The notes under the pieces: model-generated
What the model was told of the DNA's origin: nothing
The model's input: the letters and a program-made list of their open reading frames with translations, nothing else
The model's database searches: none
Part shown: positions 1 through 12,750 of the stretch, piece after piece
Numbering within the stretch: the first letter of the stretch is position 1
Layout: every line of letters starts with the position of its first letter
Program-made: the position numbers and the translations under genes
Assembly: GCA_011319805.1 (NCBI GenBank)
Contig: SJRY01000326.1
Location: 1 to 64,000, forward strand
Length of the DNA: 64,000 bases
Origin: Macrocybe gigantea
Taxonomy: Eukaryota > Basidiomycota > Agaricomycetes > Agaricales > Callistosporiaceae
Direction: 5' to 3'

Positions 1-89
1 CCCCATTTTGTGACTATTCTCTCTTCATCCCTGTTCCACCCCCCCTCTTGCCAGTGTGGCATGCCCCAATGTGTGCTTTGGATAGTTTT

Positions 90-815
90 CATATAAGGTG
101 TCTAGTTTGTTGCAATTGAAGCAGTTGTTGCTTCTTACTTTGTTAACCTCCATCACTTGTTCTCCTTCCTAACTTGAACTTCTTGATTTGTGATGGGTGC
201 TTGCGAAATCTCCCCCATGATGTTTCTGTGCTTATTGATGTTTTATCCTACTGCTTGAATGGTCTTGATGTATTCATCTCTATCTGCTGGGAGTTCCAAG
301 ATCAAATGTACTGCTTCTGCAGTTCACTAGTTAAGGCTCCTTTCGAGTAGAAAGTATGGCACTATTTCTGTTACTCTGGCTTTTCCTACAAGGTCTACAA
401 ATTTGTTCAAGGACTCATTGATCAGTCAGTTCCCTTGTCTGATATTGGAAGTTTGCTTCCTGCCTGTAAGGGTGACATAATGTTACTAAATTGTGCTTTG
501 ATTTTAGTTATGAAGCAGCCCATGTGTCTGTGGTTGTAGTGGTATTGATCTTCCTTAATGCCCAGTGGGCTCCTGGTCTGTTAGTCATTCTTGATAGGAC
601 TGCTCTAATCTTCTGCTCATTGGTGAGTTTCTGGTATATGCCTATGAATAGTTTCATCTTCTTCTACCAAATATCAAAGGCAGTTCAATCTCCTATAAAG
701 GATTTCAGGTCAGCAATGACTCCTTTGAGTTCTGTTGCTATTCTTAGTCCAAGTTTGAGCTCTATCTCTGGCTATTTAGAAACTTCTTCTAGAGTCTCTC
801 TAGAATGGTAAAAAA
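90..815 (-). pseudogene. Decayed chromoviral gag fragment (A/C-like)
   Basis: Read on the reverse strand, this matches the capsid and first zinc-knuckle region of element A gag (about 18.9-19.57 kb). The recognisable stretch includes the segment equivalent to 'LSRMTDGPGAHWAS' and a segment equivalent to '[11 protein letters not shown]'. Stops and frame changes interrupt it throughout. Nearly every CpG of the intact relative is TpG or CpA here. It is non-coding debris; an almost identical copy lies at 59.19-59.94 kb. Confidence 0.8.
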
Positions 816-1887
816 TTAGTAAAGAAGTGTAAAAAGCTCTCAAAAGCTTCTAAAACATTAAATTACAGCTTTTAAATATAAATAGATGCTAGTAAGCATA
901 GGAATGGATGGAAATAGAATCTGTAATATTGAGGCATTGTTCTGACTAGCCTTAATCATACTTAACATGTTGACAAGTATTTATTTTGAAAGCTAGAACT
1001 AAACAAGGGCAACCTTATAGAAATAAAGTTACAGTTCTTTTATAGCAGTTTTTATAAATAATAAAATTCCCAAAAACAAAAAAAGTTTCAATTCAGCAGT
1101 CACATGACCCATGTGATGTGATTCTTCATATCCCTGATGTATTGAAGCACTATGTCTTTATGTATGCCTTAAAGAATGAGGTCTCAATTCTATTCCAGAG
1201 ATTATCCACATCACTGGCATTTCATAGGCAACACTCTGTCAGACTGCATGTTACAAAGACTTAACAGAAAGCATTATAAAAGTCATATCTTGTTGTGCTG
1301 AGGCTTTGTGAAGGGTGGTAGGCATTCAGAGCATGCCAAATGCAGAGTTCTGCACAGAAATAAGATAGGTAACATGACATTTAATTTGCAATTTTTTTTT
1401 CAGAAATCTCATTATTTATGAAAACAGCTGTAAAACAAAACATTCCAAGAAATTGCCATCTGTTATACTTCATGTAAAAACAAGCTTGCAAAAGTGATAG
1501 CATTGGGTTTTTTAAATTGAAGCATTCTTCTGATGTGCCAATGCTAGGATATGTACAAACATATATGTGATAATATGAAAAAGTGCCTCTGATGAATTTC
1601 TGCAGTATAAATTGAGGCATTGTTCTGAATTGCTTTTAAAAGTGTAGCATTGGTTTTTTTAAATTGAGGCATTATTCTAAATTGCTTTAATATTACTTTA
1701 TAGCTTGATAGTTGTTTATTTTGAGGGCTAGAGCTGAACAGAGACAAAGTCAAGCTCTTGACTATGACCAAGGCAATTAACTGAAATATAACATTTTATT
1801 TTGGCAAAAGTGCATTGGTTCTTTTAAGTTAAGGCAAACTAAACAATTATTTATAACTAAATAATCTATATATCTCATCTTAAGCTA
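816..1887. other. AT-rich spacer with TTGAGGCATT repeats, no gene
   Basis: No credible coding sequence was found. The stretch is AT-rich and contains several copies of a motif close to TTGAGGCATTGTTCTGAATT (near 952, 1516, 1612 and 1660), often followed by GCTTTTAAAAGT or GCTTTAAT. The same motif recurs near 27.08-27.25 kb and 60.05-60.80 kb, and in reverse near 8.55-8.62 kb. Confidence 0.7.
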
Positions 1888-2061
1888 TGTAAGCCTGGCT
1901 TACAGCCCTTGCACAATGAGGCTGACTGACCACCAGACTGACATACTCACATGATTGCATTGCTTACTCATATAATACACCCTATATATACCACTAGCTA
2001 TGATTGAGGAATCCAATTCCTTCTTTGTGACTGTTTTCTCTTATTTCTTGTTAGTGTTACA
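1888..2061 (+). repeat. Candidate short LTR of gypsy family E (5')
   Basis: This begins TGTAAGCC and ends TGTTACA, contains a TATA-like CTATATATACC about 95 bp in, and sits upstream of the family E gag. A related sequence at 58996 starts with the same TGTAAGCCTGGC directly after a purine tract (GAGGAGGGAAGGG), as a 3' LTR would. The right border is an estimate, and no target duplication could be assigned. Confidence 0.45.
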
Positions 2062-2670
2062 TGTGACACATGCTTCCACTTTTTTTGAACAGCTTCTACT
2101 CATGCTCCGGTGTGGAACTCAGTGGATTCCTCTCTTCTTGTTCTCTTGTTCTCCCCCAATCTCTTCGAACATCGTCTCTGTGCCTTTTTCAAACACCCAT
2201 GCCCATGCACTCATCCCTGAATATTGTCCAAACTGCCACTAAAGGTAGAACCTGTCGCTAAAGTGAACATCAATGCATGAGGACATCCCACCACCCAAAC
2301 ATAGGCAGCTAAGTTGTCACTACCTCTGTCTTGTTCTCATTCCTGGCTGGTCACTAGATCAATCACTGCCAAATCCCCCACGACCCGCCAAAGCCAGTTG
2401 GTGGATCCCATCACTTCTACATCTCGAAACCACACAGAGGAATGCTGACGTGCGAACTCTGCAGAGAAGCGTGCAGATAGCCCAAGAGCAGGCACATATA
2501 GTCAGTCACAGACTATTGAAACACCCCTGGAGGATAGTCAAAGATCTTCCTCACCTCTGACACCTGTCCGCGAGCTGAATCTCGAAACATGTCAATTAGG
2601 TATGAGTTCTCCATTTCCTCTTGCCTCTCATGTCTCATGTTCGCAGTGACTGAGTCATTGACATTCTCCG
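2062..2670 (+). other. Untranslated leader of gypsy family E, no gene
   Basis: This lies between the candidate LTR and the gag frame. Short ORFs occur but have no recognisable motif and differ little from chance. It is read here as the leader of the element. Confidence 0.4.
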
Positions 2671-4140
2671 TTGCCCCAGTTGCCAGTTCCCCCATGCCAG
2701 TTCCCCCATAAAAGTTCCCCCAGTAAAAGCCCCTTGCTCGAACAACTCCTCTCAAACACCTTGCCTGTACCTGGTCCCCTGGCTCTGTCCTTGTCTACGC
2801 TCAAAGAAGTTCTCCCCAAGACCCCCCTTGTTCCCCATCAGAGCATTCCCCTCTATCCCAGTCATTCGACTCATTCCGACTCTGACTCAGATTCCAATAT
2901 TGAATTGGCCGCCTCCTTGATTGCCCATTACACCTGTATCACCATGTCATCCAACCCCAGTTTTGCTGCTATAGTTTTCCCTCTCAAGAAACAGCCCCCC
3001 AAGTTGACCAAAGGCGAAATTTCAGCCAAAGTCATGCAGGAGTTCGAGGACGCATGTCTTACGTTCTTTGAAAATAAGGATGTGGATGAAGAGGACAAGG
3101 TCAAAAAGATCCTCAATGCCTTCAGGGACACCCATATCAAGGACTGGATCTATAACCAATGCACGCATCTCACCACTCTCTCTTGGGACTCTTTTGTTGC
3201 CGAGTTCCAGAGGAAGTTCCTCATTAAACACTGGGACCACCAACTTCGCAGGGAGGTCCTGACTATGAAACCGAGTACAGACCAGACTTTCCATGACTAT
3301 GCCAACAATGTTATCTCACTGGACTCATTGCTCGGCTCAAAGGCCTTGAATGAGGACATGATGTGTATGGTATTAAATGTGCATCTCCCCCCTGATCTCA
3401 CCAAGAAGTGCAACTACAACAAGGTGTTCAACGTCAAAGGTTTTGACAATTGGACGGATACTGTAGAGACCCTGGATGATGACTACCGTTCTGAGCTCAA
3501 GAGAGCTCAGGATTTTGCCAGCGATGCTGCACACATCTTGAAGAAAGCCAAAGTCAGCAAAGATTCCCATGCTGTGGCTACTGCCTCTAGTTCCTCCTCA
3601 AACACCATGTTGACCAGTACCAGTTCTAGCACATTGGATGAGAAGATCCCTTCTCTAACAGACAATGAGTGTCTTCTGCTGAACCTTCACCAAGGCTGCT
3701 ACAAGTGTCGAAAGTTTTATGCCAGCCATTTCCACAGGGAGTGCACCTCGCACATCGTGAGGCCGTATGTTTCTCTGAGCTTGGCAATGGTGCTCGAGGC
3801 CAAGACCAAATGGGAAGCCACGAACGGCAAGGCTATTGGTAAATCCACCACAGTTGCTGCAGTGAAGGAGGAACCCGAAGACATCGAGACATCCATTGCC
3901 AGCCATGTCGGAGTGGTCCTGCCATCTGTGGTTCTCGAGGCAGAGTACAGTTTTGCAACTACCGAGTCAGAGGAGGTGAGTGCTCCTCTATCTATTTCGC
4001 ACCTCCTGTGGACTGCAAAGGTCCACAGGAGGGAGGAGTTCCCCAGTTCTGTTTCCACAATGATTGACACCGGTACACACGTAGTCCTGATTCACCCAGA
4101 GGCTGTTGAACGCTTGGGCCTTGCCTGTCAAAGGTTATAA
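2671..4140 (+). pseudogene. Ty3/gypsy family E gag with protease motif
   Basis: This is the longest open part of the family E polyprotein (489 codons). Gag probably starts at the ATG at 2944, because the 91 codons before it are Pro/Ser-rich and have no gag features. The capsid-like region covers about residues 95-260. A zinc knuckle of the form C-X2-C-X6-H-X4-C (CYKCRKFYASHFHREC) lies near residue 345. The retropepsin motif MIDTGTHVVLIHP is near residue 465. The frame stops at TAA 4138, but the same frame continues downstream as pol, so the stop is probably a mutation within one gag-pol ORF. The copy at 61795 has the same stop. Confidence 0.85.
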
Positions 4141-7100
4141 AAAACACTGTCTATTTCTGTTGCGATTAATGTCAAGTCTGATAAAAAGGTCATTTCCCAT
4201 TTGTCCAAATATGTTTCACTTTCCATCATGACAGAGGATCTCAGTTGGATGGTGAAGCCCATGAAGGCAATCATCACCTCCAGTTTGTGTGTTGATGTAC
4301 TTTTAGGTCTCCCTTTTATTTCACACAACGGTATCGTTCTCAACGTGAAGAATCGCACTGCTATTGTAGAGGCCACTGGCCATGACTTGTTGAATCTGTC
4401 CCTGTATAATAAACATCGTCCATTCCGTTCCCTGTCCCCACACCAGATCCACATCGAGAAGAAAAAGAATTTTTTGTATCAATGGAAACACATAATACCT
4501 CAGCTTCGCACGGTAGTGGAGCAACAATGACAACACTTGATATTGACTGGTGCAATTGACGATGAGCTTCCACCGGACCCTGTCACTGCAGTACATGATC
4601 GCATTGCAGCTCTGGCGGTTTTGGCTGAATACAAGGAACGTGAAAAGCGTCTGTGAACCGAGTTCAAGGACATCTTTGATGTGCTGCCACATATAAGGGA
4701 ACTACCCACAGACACCGTCACGTGAATCACACTGAAGGACGCATCAAAGACAATTGCGACGTGCTCCTATGCTTGTCCCTGTAAATATTGTAAGGCTTGG
4801 AAGACTTTGATTTCACAACATCTGGAAGCTGGCTGGATTAGGCCCTCAGATTTGCCCCATGCATCTCCCTCATTTATCATCCCCAAGGTGGACCTGACAG
4901 TTCTGCCTTGATAGGTCAACAACTATCACCAACTAAATGAAAACTCAGTGGTAGACAGCCATCCATTGCCAAGGATCAATAGTATCCTAAATGATTGTGC
5001 TAAGGGGAAGATTTGGTCGACATTAGACATGACAAACTCATTTTTCCAGATGCACATGCACCTGGACAACATTCCCTTGACAGTGGTTATGACTCCATTT
5101 GGACTGTACGAGTGGGTGGTCATGCCGATGGGCTTTAAGAATGCTCTGTCGATACACCAGAGGCACGTCACTGCTGCGCTGCACAAATTTATTGGCAAGA
5201 TTTGCCACATATACTTGGACGACATTATTATATGGTCAAACTCACCAGAGGAACACGAGCACTATGTCTGTTTGGTGTTGGAGGCTCTTCGGAGGGTGCG
5301 TCTGTATTGCAACCCGAAGAAGTCAAATTTCTTCCAAACTCGTATCAAGTTCCTGGGGCACTTTGTCTCCCAAGATGGCATCGAAGCAGACCCAGGAAAG
5401 GTGGAGTGTGTTCTGAACTGGCCTGTGCCATGGTGTGCTTGGAAAGTCTGTGGGTTTCTGGGCCTCGTTTGCTATCTTGCAGTCTTTTTGCCTAAGTTGT
5501 CTCCACACCTCACTCAGTTGAATCATTTAACAATGAAAGAAGCACAAAGGTCTTTCCCCGGTTGGACAGCTAAGGACCAGATTGCCTTTGACAGCATCAA
5601 GTGTATGGTGACAGGTCGTGAGTGCTTGACAACAATCGATTATGATGCCCTGGATTCGAATAACATCTACATTACTATGGATGCGAGCGATTTTGCTTCG
5701 GGTGGTGTCCTCTCATTTGGACCATCATGGAAGACAGCACGGCTGGTGGCATTCGACTCGACTATGTTCAAGAGTGCAGAGCTTAATTACCCGGTGCATG
5801 AAAAGGAGCTACTCACCATCATCCGTGTTTTGAAGAAGTGGTGCCCGGAACTGCTGGGAGTGTCATTCCTGGTGTACACTGACCATAAGACCCTGTTGAA
5901 CTTCCAGAACCAATGCGAACTCTCCAGGCGACAGGCAAGGTGGATGGAGTTCTTGTCGCAGTACAATCTCCAGTTTGTCTACATCAAAGATGAAGACAAC
6001 ACAGTAGCAGATGCACTGTCCCATATCTCAACCATTGTGGCATTGGACTCGGTGTCTATGGATGAACTTGCACATACACCATAGGCAATGGAGAGTGATG
6101 TGGAGGGCATCAGTGTTGCACCTATAGTGTGCATATTTGAAGGTCCTGAGGTATCAATATGACTCTCATCGAAGGCGTTGGCTGGGTTGGCCAGCGCAGA
6201 TCCTGCCCCGGCTGCTGAGGCATTTACAGGAAACATAGTCGGTGCTTTACATGAGCTCAAGATGGAGGATGATCTCCTTAAGGAAATCCAAGCCAGTTAT
6301 GCATCAGACCCATGGTGCGCCAAGTTGCCAAATGCACAAAAGAGCCTTGAATCTGTTGCCTTGTGGGACAATCTCTGGTTCATTGGTAATCAGTTAGTTA
6401 TACTGAGAATCTCCAGACTACGCGAGCGCATCTTTCAGCTCAGACATGACTCATTGGGATACTTTGGCTTTAACAAGACATATGGATCACTGTGCAAATC
6501 ATTCTACTAGCCGAACATGCAGAAGGATCTGGAAAGTGGCTACATCTCCAGTTGTGATGAATATCAACATAACAAGGACAGGATGAAGGCTGTCAACTCC
6601 CCTTTATATCCATTGTCTGTGCCTGAAGATCGTGGGTCATCCGTGGCAATTGACTTCATAGGTCCCTTACCAGAGGAGGATAGTTTCAATGGCATTTTGA
6701 TGATGATGGATCAGCTTGAAGCTGACATATGGCTAGTCCCATGCCAGATGGATATGAATGCACCCAAGTTTGCGACCTTGTTTTTTGACCACTGGTACTG
6801 TAACAATGGGCTGCCGGGCAACATCATCTCCGATTGGGATAAACTCTTCACATCTGGTTTCTGGTGCTCTCTTACATGACTTGCAGGTATATCCTTGAAG
6901 ATGAGCTCCTCAAATCATTCCCAGACTGACAGTGCTAGTAAATGCACAAACAAAATGGTCAACCAGCTGCTGCGGTACTACATGGATCATTTGCAAAAAG
7001 GGTGGGTGGCCGTGCTGCCCCGCGTGTAATTCCAGATGATGAACACAATCAATCAGTCTACCGGGCTATCACCATTTCAACTGTATATTGGATGGTCACC

Positions 7101-7623
7101 TTGCATAATTCCCCCATTGCAACCACGAGATGAGGCAACCATGGAGGAACAGACCACAGATGGAAAAGATGCTGAGGTTTTTCTCCAGTGAATGCAATTA
7201 CTCATGATGGAGACACAGGATCAATTACCAGCAGCCAAGATCAACCAAGCCTCGAGCTGTATGCTGAAGGGTGCAGAACAGAAATATGAAGTAGGCACCC
7301 CTGTAATGCTGACCATGAAATATCACTGCAGAGAATATCGAAAGAAGGGTGAAGGGTGCATAGCCAAGTTTATGCCCAGGTTCGACAGTCCCTACAAGAT
7401 CATAGAGGCATGGCCAGAAAGATCGATCTATATACTTGATTTACCAAATTCGACTAATATCTTCCCAACCATGCTTTGGAGCTTCGACCCTATCACAAGA
7501 ACGACAATAATGAATTCCCTTCAAGATGACATGAATGGCCAGGATCTAAGAGAAAATGATGATTGTCAACCTATTTCTCAAACACATACTGCATCTATAA
7601 TTTGCTGTCATCTATTTCTATAA
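4141..7623 (+). pseudogene. Ty3/gypsy family E pol (RT, RNase H, integrase), inactivated
   Basis: All pieces lie in the gag frame and are interrupted by about ten stops (near 4528, 4656, 4723, 4912, 6082, 6160, 6508, 6877 and others). The largest piece, 4948-6084, is reverse transcriptase plus RNase H. It shows YLDDIIIWS (RT catalytic box), TMDASDFASGGVL and YTDHKTLLNF (RNase H), and RRQARWMEFL. Integrase follows, with a damaged zinc finger around 6450-6580, the core motif AIDFIGPLP near 6650 and a changed second motif (ISDWDKLF). The GPY/F-like C-terminal module (KFMPRFDSPYKI) is at 7360-7410. The related copy at 58 kb retains a chromodomain, but here sequence similarity fades after about 7.56 kb and no 3' LTR was found. 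Confidence 0.88.
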
Positions 7624-8640
7624 TACAATGACTAACGCTGTTACCTTTCAACTAGGCCATGACACTGGCAAGGTGCTTAGTTTTGAACAATGACTTACCA
7701 ATATTATTAAAGTCATCAGTATTTACCATTATTTTATTTGATCATATACATATATACTATTTATTTAATGAATATTTCTGGTTTTGCTAGTCCTACAAAA
7801 ATTAAATAATATATCTATAAGGAAATAGTAAAGTATTTTATTGTAGAAAATTGTTATCACAAATTCCTTATTTCTACTTTAGATAAGTACATGCAATCTA
7901 ATGCCAAGCTGCTAAAGATATAAAATAAAGATAATATAAGAATAATAGCTAGAAACTATCAAAATAAAAATGCAAATCTAAAAAAAAGAACATGTTATAG
8001 ACACCATAAACTCTATAAACTAGCATATTTTTTTTATTCTTTTTTTATCTATTCCTATACTTGCCAGCATCTATTTATTGTATATCCATGATTCATCACA
8101 ATTTATCTAACTCAGTATAGATCTTTCTATTTTATATAGTATTCTTAGCATTTAGCAGCTTATTTGGATAGTTTGCTTTGGATAGATTACTCATTGCTAA
8201 AAAAGAATAGTAGTATAAGTAAACAGTCCTTACACAATTATATAACCTTAGAATTAACAATCCATTTGCTATATCATCTTACTTTCTCTCATAGTCTTAT
8301 CTTTTGCCTAAGTTGCCCCTTGCAATATTTTATTTTAAAAAAATATATTATTCTATTTTTGCAAGATTGCCTTTGTTCAATTCTAGCTTTTAAAATAAAT
8401 ACTTGTTAAGCAATTAAATGTGATTAAATTTAGCTATAAACAATGCCTTAACTTATATTAAAGAAATTCATTAGAAACACTTCTTCAGTTATTACATACA
8501 TGTCAATGCATATCCTTTTGTTTTTTTACATCCAGGTGATTAAAGTAATTAAGAGCAATGCCTCAATTTAAAAGAACTAATGCTACCACTTTTAAAAGCA
8601 ATTCAGAATAATGCCTCAATTTAGACACTCTTTCATATTA
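7624..8640. other. AT-rich, CpG-poor tract without genes
   Basis: No coding sequence is supported. The last 190 bp (about 8450-8640) is an inverted copy of 27050-27250 and contains the reverse form of the TTGAGGCATT motif (AATGCCTCAATTT). Confidence 0.7.
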
Positions 8641-9439
8641 TCACATATATTCTAGCACTCTTTAAGCAGCAAAGTTCTATCTACACCGCCAACTCGGCTA
8701 AGCCTGCTTGCCAGCTTTTTTAGGCCATCTGCTGACACCATGTTCCCACGTTTCAGACAAGTGTACGACATCCTGTCCACAGCTGTCATATCACTAATGG
8801 CATGCTGTCAGCAGCCTGCATCTGTCTGCCATGTTTTGCGTCCACATCAGGGAGAGGCCATTCTCCATATACCTATGATCTGCATGATACATATTACCTT
8901 TGCGTACTCCATAATGTGTATTTGGGGTCTCTGCTCTGGTTCGTACAGCAATTTTTGGAAGACATCAAATATGTCTGGCACCAGGTGAGACTCCTAACAG
9001 CTGAGGCATTGCATGACGGTAATGGTGCATACTTTGCTCATAGTAATGCCCACATGTCATGATGCTCATCATTGACGTGCTACTGAAATACTGGCTGCCG
9101 TGGTCACGATATGAGCTCAAATGCTATACTTTCCTTTGTGCCAATGAAGACGACATAAGTGACAGAACAAAGTGATCAGAGCATGGTGAATAGTCGGCTT
9201 ACATTCATGCCAACCTGTCACGATGCTCATAAGTGATGTGCTACTAGAACACTCGTCGCCGTGGTCATAATATGAGCTCAAATGTAATAATTTTATTCAT
9301 GCAAATGAAGACGACATAAGTATCATTATGGTGTGATGCTAGCAGAGAGATGTTGATTGGGAATTAAAGAGCTATATGTTTATAAACACTGCTTCTAGTG
9401 GTTGGTGGTACATTGATGCACTACTAGGTGATTAGAGGC
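8641..9439. other. Unassigned segment, normal composition
   Basis: Base composition changes abruptly from AT-rich to balanced near 8690. ORFs of about 80 codons (8740-9062) show no recognisable domain. The only structure I can support is the direct repeat at 9045-9321. Confidence 0.4.
9045..9321 (+). repeat. Two tandem ~116-bp units, period ~161 bp
   Basis: Units at about 9045-9160 and 9206-9321 share GATGCTCAT, then GTGCTACT, CGCCGTGGTCA, ATATGAGCTCAAATG and finally AATGAAGACGACATAAGT. They are separated by about 45 bp. Function is unknown. Confidence 0.75.
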
Positions 9440-10765
9440 CATCCGCGAGAACACTGCCGGCCACAATATCGTCCATCGACTGTTGCCATGGATTTGACAA
9501 TTCATCATCGAGGTTGTAAGTCGCCGCATCCCCGTATTTCTCTCAGTCTGCATCTAAATATTTCTGGAAAACCCTGGGATAAGGTTAGCAAATGCTGAAG
9601 TAGCGGCGTAGCCTCCTAAAAAAGATTACTAGTACCTGGTAATCTTGTCTCTGTCTCCACCTGCGGTCTGATGAATAAGGCACAGCCATTTGTCGACATC
9701 GTCCCAGTACTTTGCACTGTTGTTCCAGCTTTCAGAGTGGACTTTCCGCTGGGTCAAAGGAGCCTTTAGTTGACATATCATGTCGAAATCATGATTACAT
9801 TGCTTACCAGAAGGGATAGACGTGCGCATAAGTTTACCGTGACGGAACATCTCATGTTCGTTGTGATATGATGACCAAGGTCATAAATGCTTTGGTTCTC
9901 TTCGTTGTCCTTGCTTGCATGGATCTAACATTACCACGAAACCATGAGCCACATATTTAATGATTGAAATGCATTGGCTTACTGTCTTCTTCAGCCGCGA
10001 CCGAGCTTGCGTCAGTTCATTCTGGATAGCAACCTTGATTTTCTTCAATGCATGCTAGTCCTTTTCAATGGCAGTCGGTAAATTTTGTCTGAACTGCATG
10101 ATCGCTTTCTGAAGACCATAGCCATCTAACATTAGTCACAAGATAAATGCCAATAAAAATGAACGTACCATGACGATGTCCCGCGGTGTATTACCCTTGT
10201 ATGCACTCAGGTTTGGTGAGAGCAAAACCGCAAGCGAGCAGCTTTTGATATTGTCCTTCCATTGCAGCATGAGTATATTAGAAAAAAAAAAAAAGGAGAT
10301 AGACTGGCCTGGATTGAAGAACGCACCATCAAGGCTTCTGAGACTTCAAATGCTGGTGCATCTCTTTCAAGAGCTTCGAGCTTGCTTTGGAGGTGAAGGC
10401 CTTGTGCATATATAATCAGTTGACAAGTCGAAGAGTTGGCCTTTGTGCAGAATTGTAAGTGACATGACAGAAAAGGGAAGCAAAGATACCTTGGCAAAGT
10501 CTTGCATGCTTTCGCGCTGGTATGGATGAAATTTATACCTTTCCGAAAGATGACGAGCCATTGCCATGTCATTGCGGACCTCATCGTGAGCTGCAGCTAC
10601 CGTTGAAGGTGAGGTATCTCCAGATCCCTCTCCTACTAGTGTTTCTGGTGGTGGTGGGGACCGACTTGGTGATCGCATAAGATCCTGCAGTTCTGCTTCA
10701 ATCAGATTTGGTGGAGGAGTTGGAGACCAAGACCGTAGAGATGATGTGCCATTACGCATAGACAT
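9440..10765 (-). pseudogene. Broken gene of unknown family
   Basis: The likely start is the ATG at 10765 (MSMRNGTSSLRSWSP...). The first exon is Pro/Ser-rich, then acidic, and ends near DFAK at 10492, followed by a GTATCT...AAAG intron. Downstream pieces give GLHLQSKLEALERD, then LLSPNLSAYKGNT (10.19-10.26 kb), then ELTQARSRLKKT, then NLCARLSLL and YWDDVDKWLCLIHQTAGGDRDKIT (9.64-9.74 kb). A frame change after the SAYKGNT motif and an in-frame TAG at about 10050 break it. The segmented pattern resembles a family of uncharacterised proteins common in mushroom genomes, but that is from memory and no function is claimed. Confidence 0.5.
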
Positions 10766-11041
10766 CGTTTGAAGGGAGTTGAAAGAATGAAAAGAGTTGG
10801 ACAACGAGGCATGAAAAATGGAAGAAAAAAGTTGAACCAAGTGAACGAAACTTAAAGAAAAGCAGCTGAAAGAAACTTCACTTGTCACACCATAATTTTG
10901 AGGTCCGACGTAACTGAACTGAAAGGCAAAAACACAACCCTATGGTTTCCAGAAATTCGGGATTTAGATCAGTATGTGGTAAGTAATCGAGGCTATTCCT
11001 TGTAGCCGTCCGGTTTAACTGTACCCCAGAATGATGTTGAA

Positions 11042-12335
11042 ATGGCCGTGAGCAATGTCCTAGATATCGCGGCAGTTTTAGAGCCATCGAAGATCATGTC
11101 GAAGATAAAATATCATCTTCTCACCCACATAACCAGTGATATACGACGATTCGGGCCTTTGATAGGAGTCGCGACCGAAACCTATGAATCCTTCAATGCG
11201 ATCTTTCGTTTTTGCTCGATACTATCAAATTATCTTGCACTGAGTCGGGACATTGCGATTCAACTGGCGAAACAGGAGACAGCAAAACATATCCTATCAC
11301 GTAGTTGGTGGCAGGATGATAATGGGAAGTGGGGCCAAAGCGGCCATGAAATCCGACAGTTTGTGGAAAGTCAGCCGGTAATTCAAGCACTGCATGGGAT
11401 GGAAAGAAAACCACGCACCGTTCCAGGTAATCCGACTTGCATCATTGCAAATAGGCGCTCATACAGTAAACAGGCAGCGTGAAACTTGTGCCAGCGTGGA
11501 CGCACGATGCTTCTGGAAAAATATCATCAAAATGGGCTGAACTAATGCGGGAAACGATACAAGAGACTTACGGCATCAATATCAGCCCGTTGATGCATAT
11601 GTCTGATAGTTGGCTGCAATGTCGAACTATAGCCGCTATATCTGGAGACATCTGTAAACCTTGATCATGGGTGTTTGCAAGAGACTCAGCAGAACCAGGC
11701 ACACCTCTCATCGCTGGTCGCGTCATCAACATCTTGAAGGAATCTCAATCCGAGAAAACCGCGGTAATACTGGATGCATTTGATATCGTGTCCGAACGTG
11801 ACAAGACATTTGGAATGCCCATGTTGATTCGTCGTGGTACAGCACTGATCAGAAACGGCCAAGTAAGTATCTGATGTCTGGTATGCATGTGCAGTTAGGA
11901 CTCACCTTCGCATTTGAGGACATCCTATTTAATTTCAATGCACAACATGACTGTCGCTTTGCTAAATGTATGAGATCAGGAGAGGTGCAGGTGAGGCAAG
12001 AGCGGGTTTTGACAAACCTCACCGAAAAATGCATCGTGCATCAACCAATAGACCAGTACCTTTTGAACCTACATGCCTTTCACAATGGCCATCTCGTATG
12101 AGAAGTGTTGCCATGAGAACTTACCAAGCCAATCCCTCTTATACACGACAGAGAGAAACACCATCACGAGTTGGCAAGTCAGCTTCGCGACCATCAAAAT
12201 GCGAAGCGCGTGGATCGGGAGGCGAAGAAGAGTGCAGGAAAAGCAAGTGAACGACGGAGGGTCGAAGAACCAGTGGGAGCACTGGGAGGTGATGACGGTG
12301 GTCCAGCACCTGACGTTATCATGGCCACCGTGTGA
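11042..12335 (+). pseudogene. Plavaka/KDZ-like transposase, C-terminal part, broken
   Basis: The pieces are: HLLTHITSDIRRFGP and ESFNAIFRFCSILSN...SRDIA (11.1-11.26 kb); a region ending FGMPMLIRR (11.81 kb); a GTAAGT...GCAG intron at about 11863-11895; and FNAQHDCRFAKCMRSG with LLNLHAFHNGHLV (11.93-12.1 kb), followed by a charged tail ending at TGA 12333. A one-base frame change near 11480, a TGA at 11662 and later stops break it. The ESFNA...SRDIA and QHDC...LHNA signatures recall large basidiomycete transposase-associated families of the Plavaka/KDZ type. The N-terminal half is absent, and the divergent broken gene ends 277 bp away. Confidence 0.5.
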
Positions 12336-12750
12336 TGGAGAGCATATGGCGTGCATAGAAATCGATCTAACAAATAGATTGCCTCAAATGAAAGAACCGT
12401 ATGCCATGTAACGTACCTGTGAGCTGCGTCAAAAATCATGCAAGCAGGTAATGAATAATACGTCGAACATCTGTGTAGTTGGTAATAGTTCATGTATCAT
12501 TAGAGCTACAACATACGAAGAGCACAATGTGCTCTATATGTTTTGTGAATATGCTGTTGGCAGGCACATGTGGTAAACACATATCTCAATTTTCTAGTCA
12601 CGAGCTCTCTCGTCAGCTTCAAGACCTATCTTCACGCACAGCTCTATCGCACGTCTTCCATTATATATCTGCCACACCTATCACTATCTATCTATTCTGA
12701 ATTTCACTTTGGCAATCTCTACATAACAAACATTTGGTGGTGTAACTATT
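12336..12750. other. Unassigned spacer
   Basis: Nothing recognisable was found. The right end (12751) is the border of the segment duplicated in inverted form at 29076-30982. Confidence 0.5.

Larger units (their letters stand above)
1..4878 (+). repeat. Left copy of a long direct repeat (partner 59123-64000)
   Basis: This block matches the last 4.9 kb of the window in the same orientation, with an offset of about 59,122-59,124 bases. The differences I compared by eye are mostly transitions, many at CpG (for example CCGTTC versus CCATTC in gag), plus a few one-base indels in the first 1.8 kb. Both ends run off the window, so the true repeat may be longer. It carries a decayed gag, an AT-rich spacer, an LTR-like block and the 5' half of a gypsy element. 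Confidence 0.95.
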
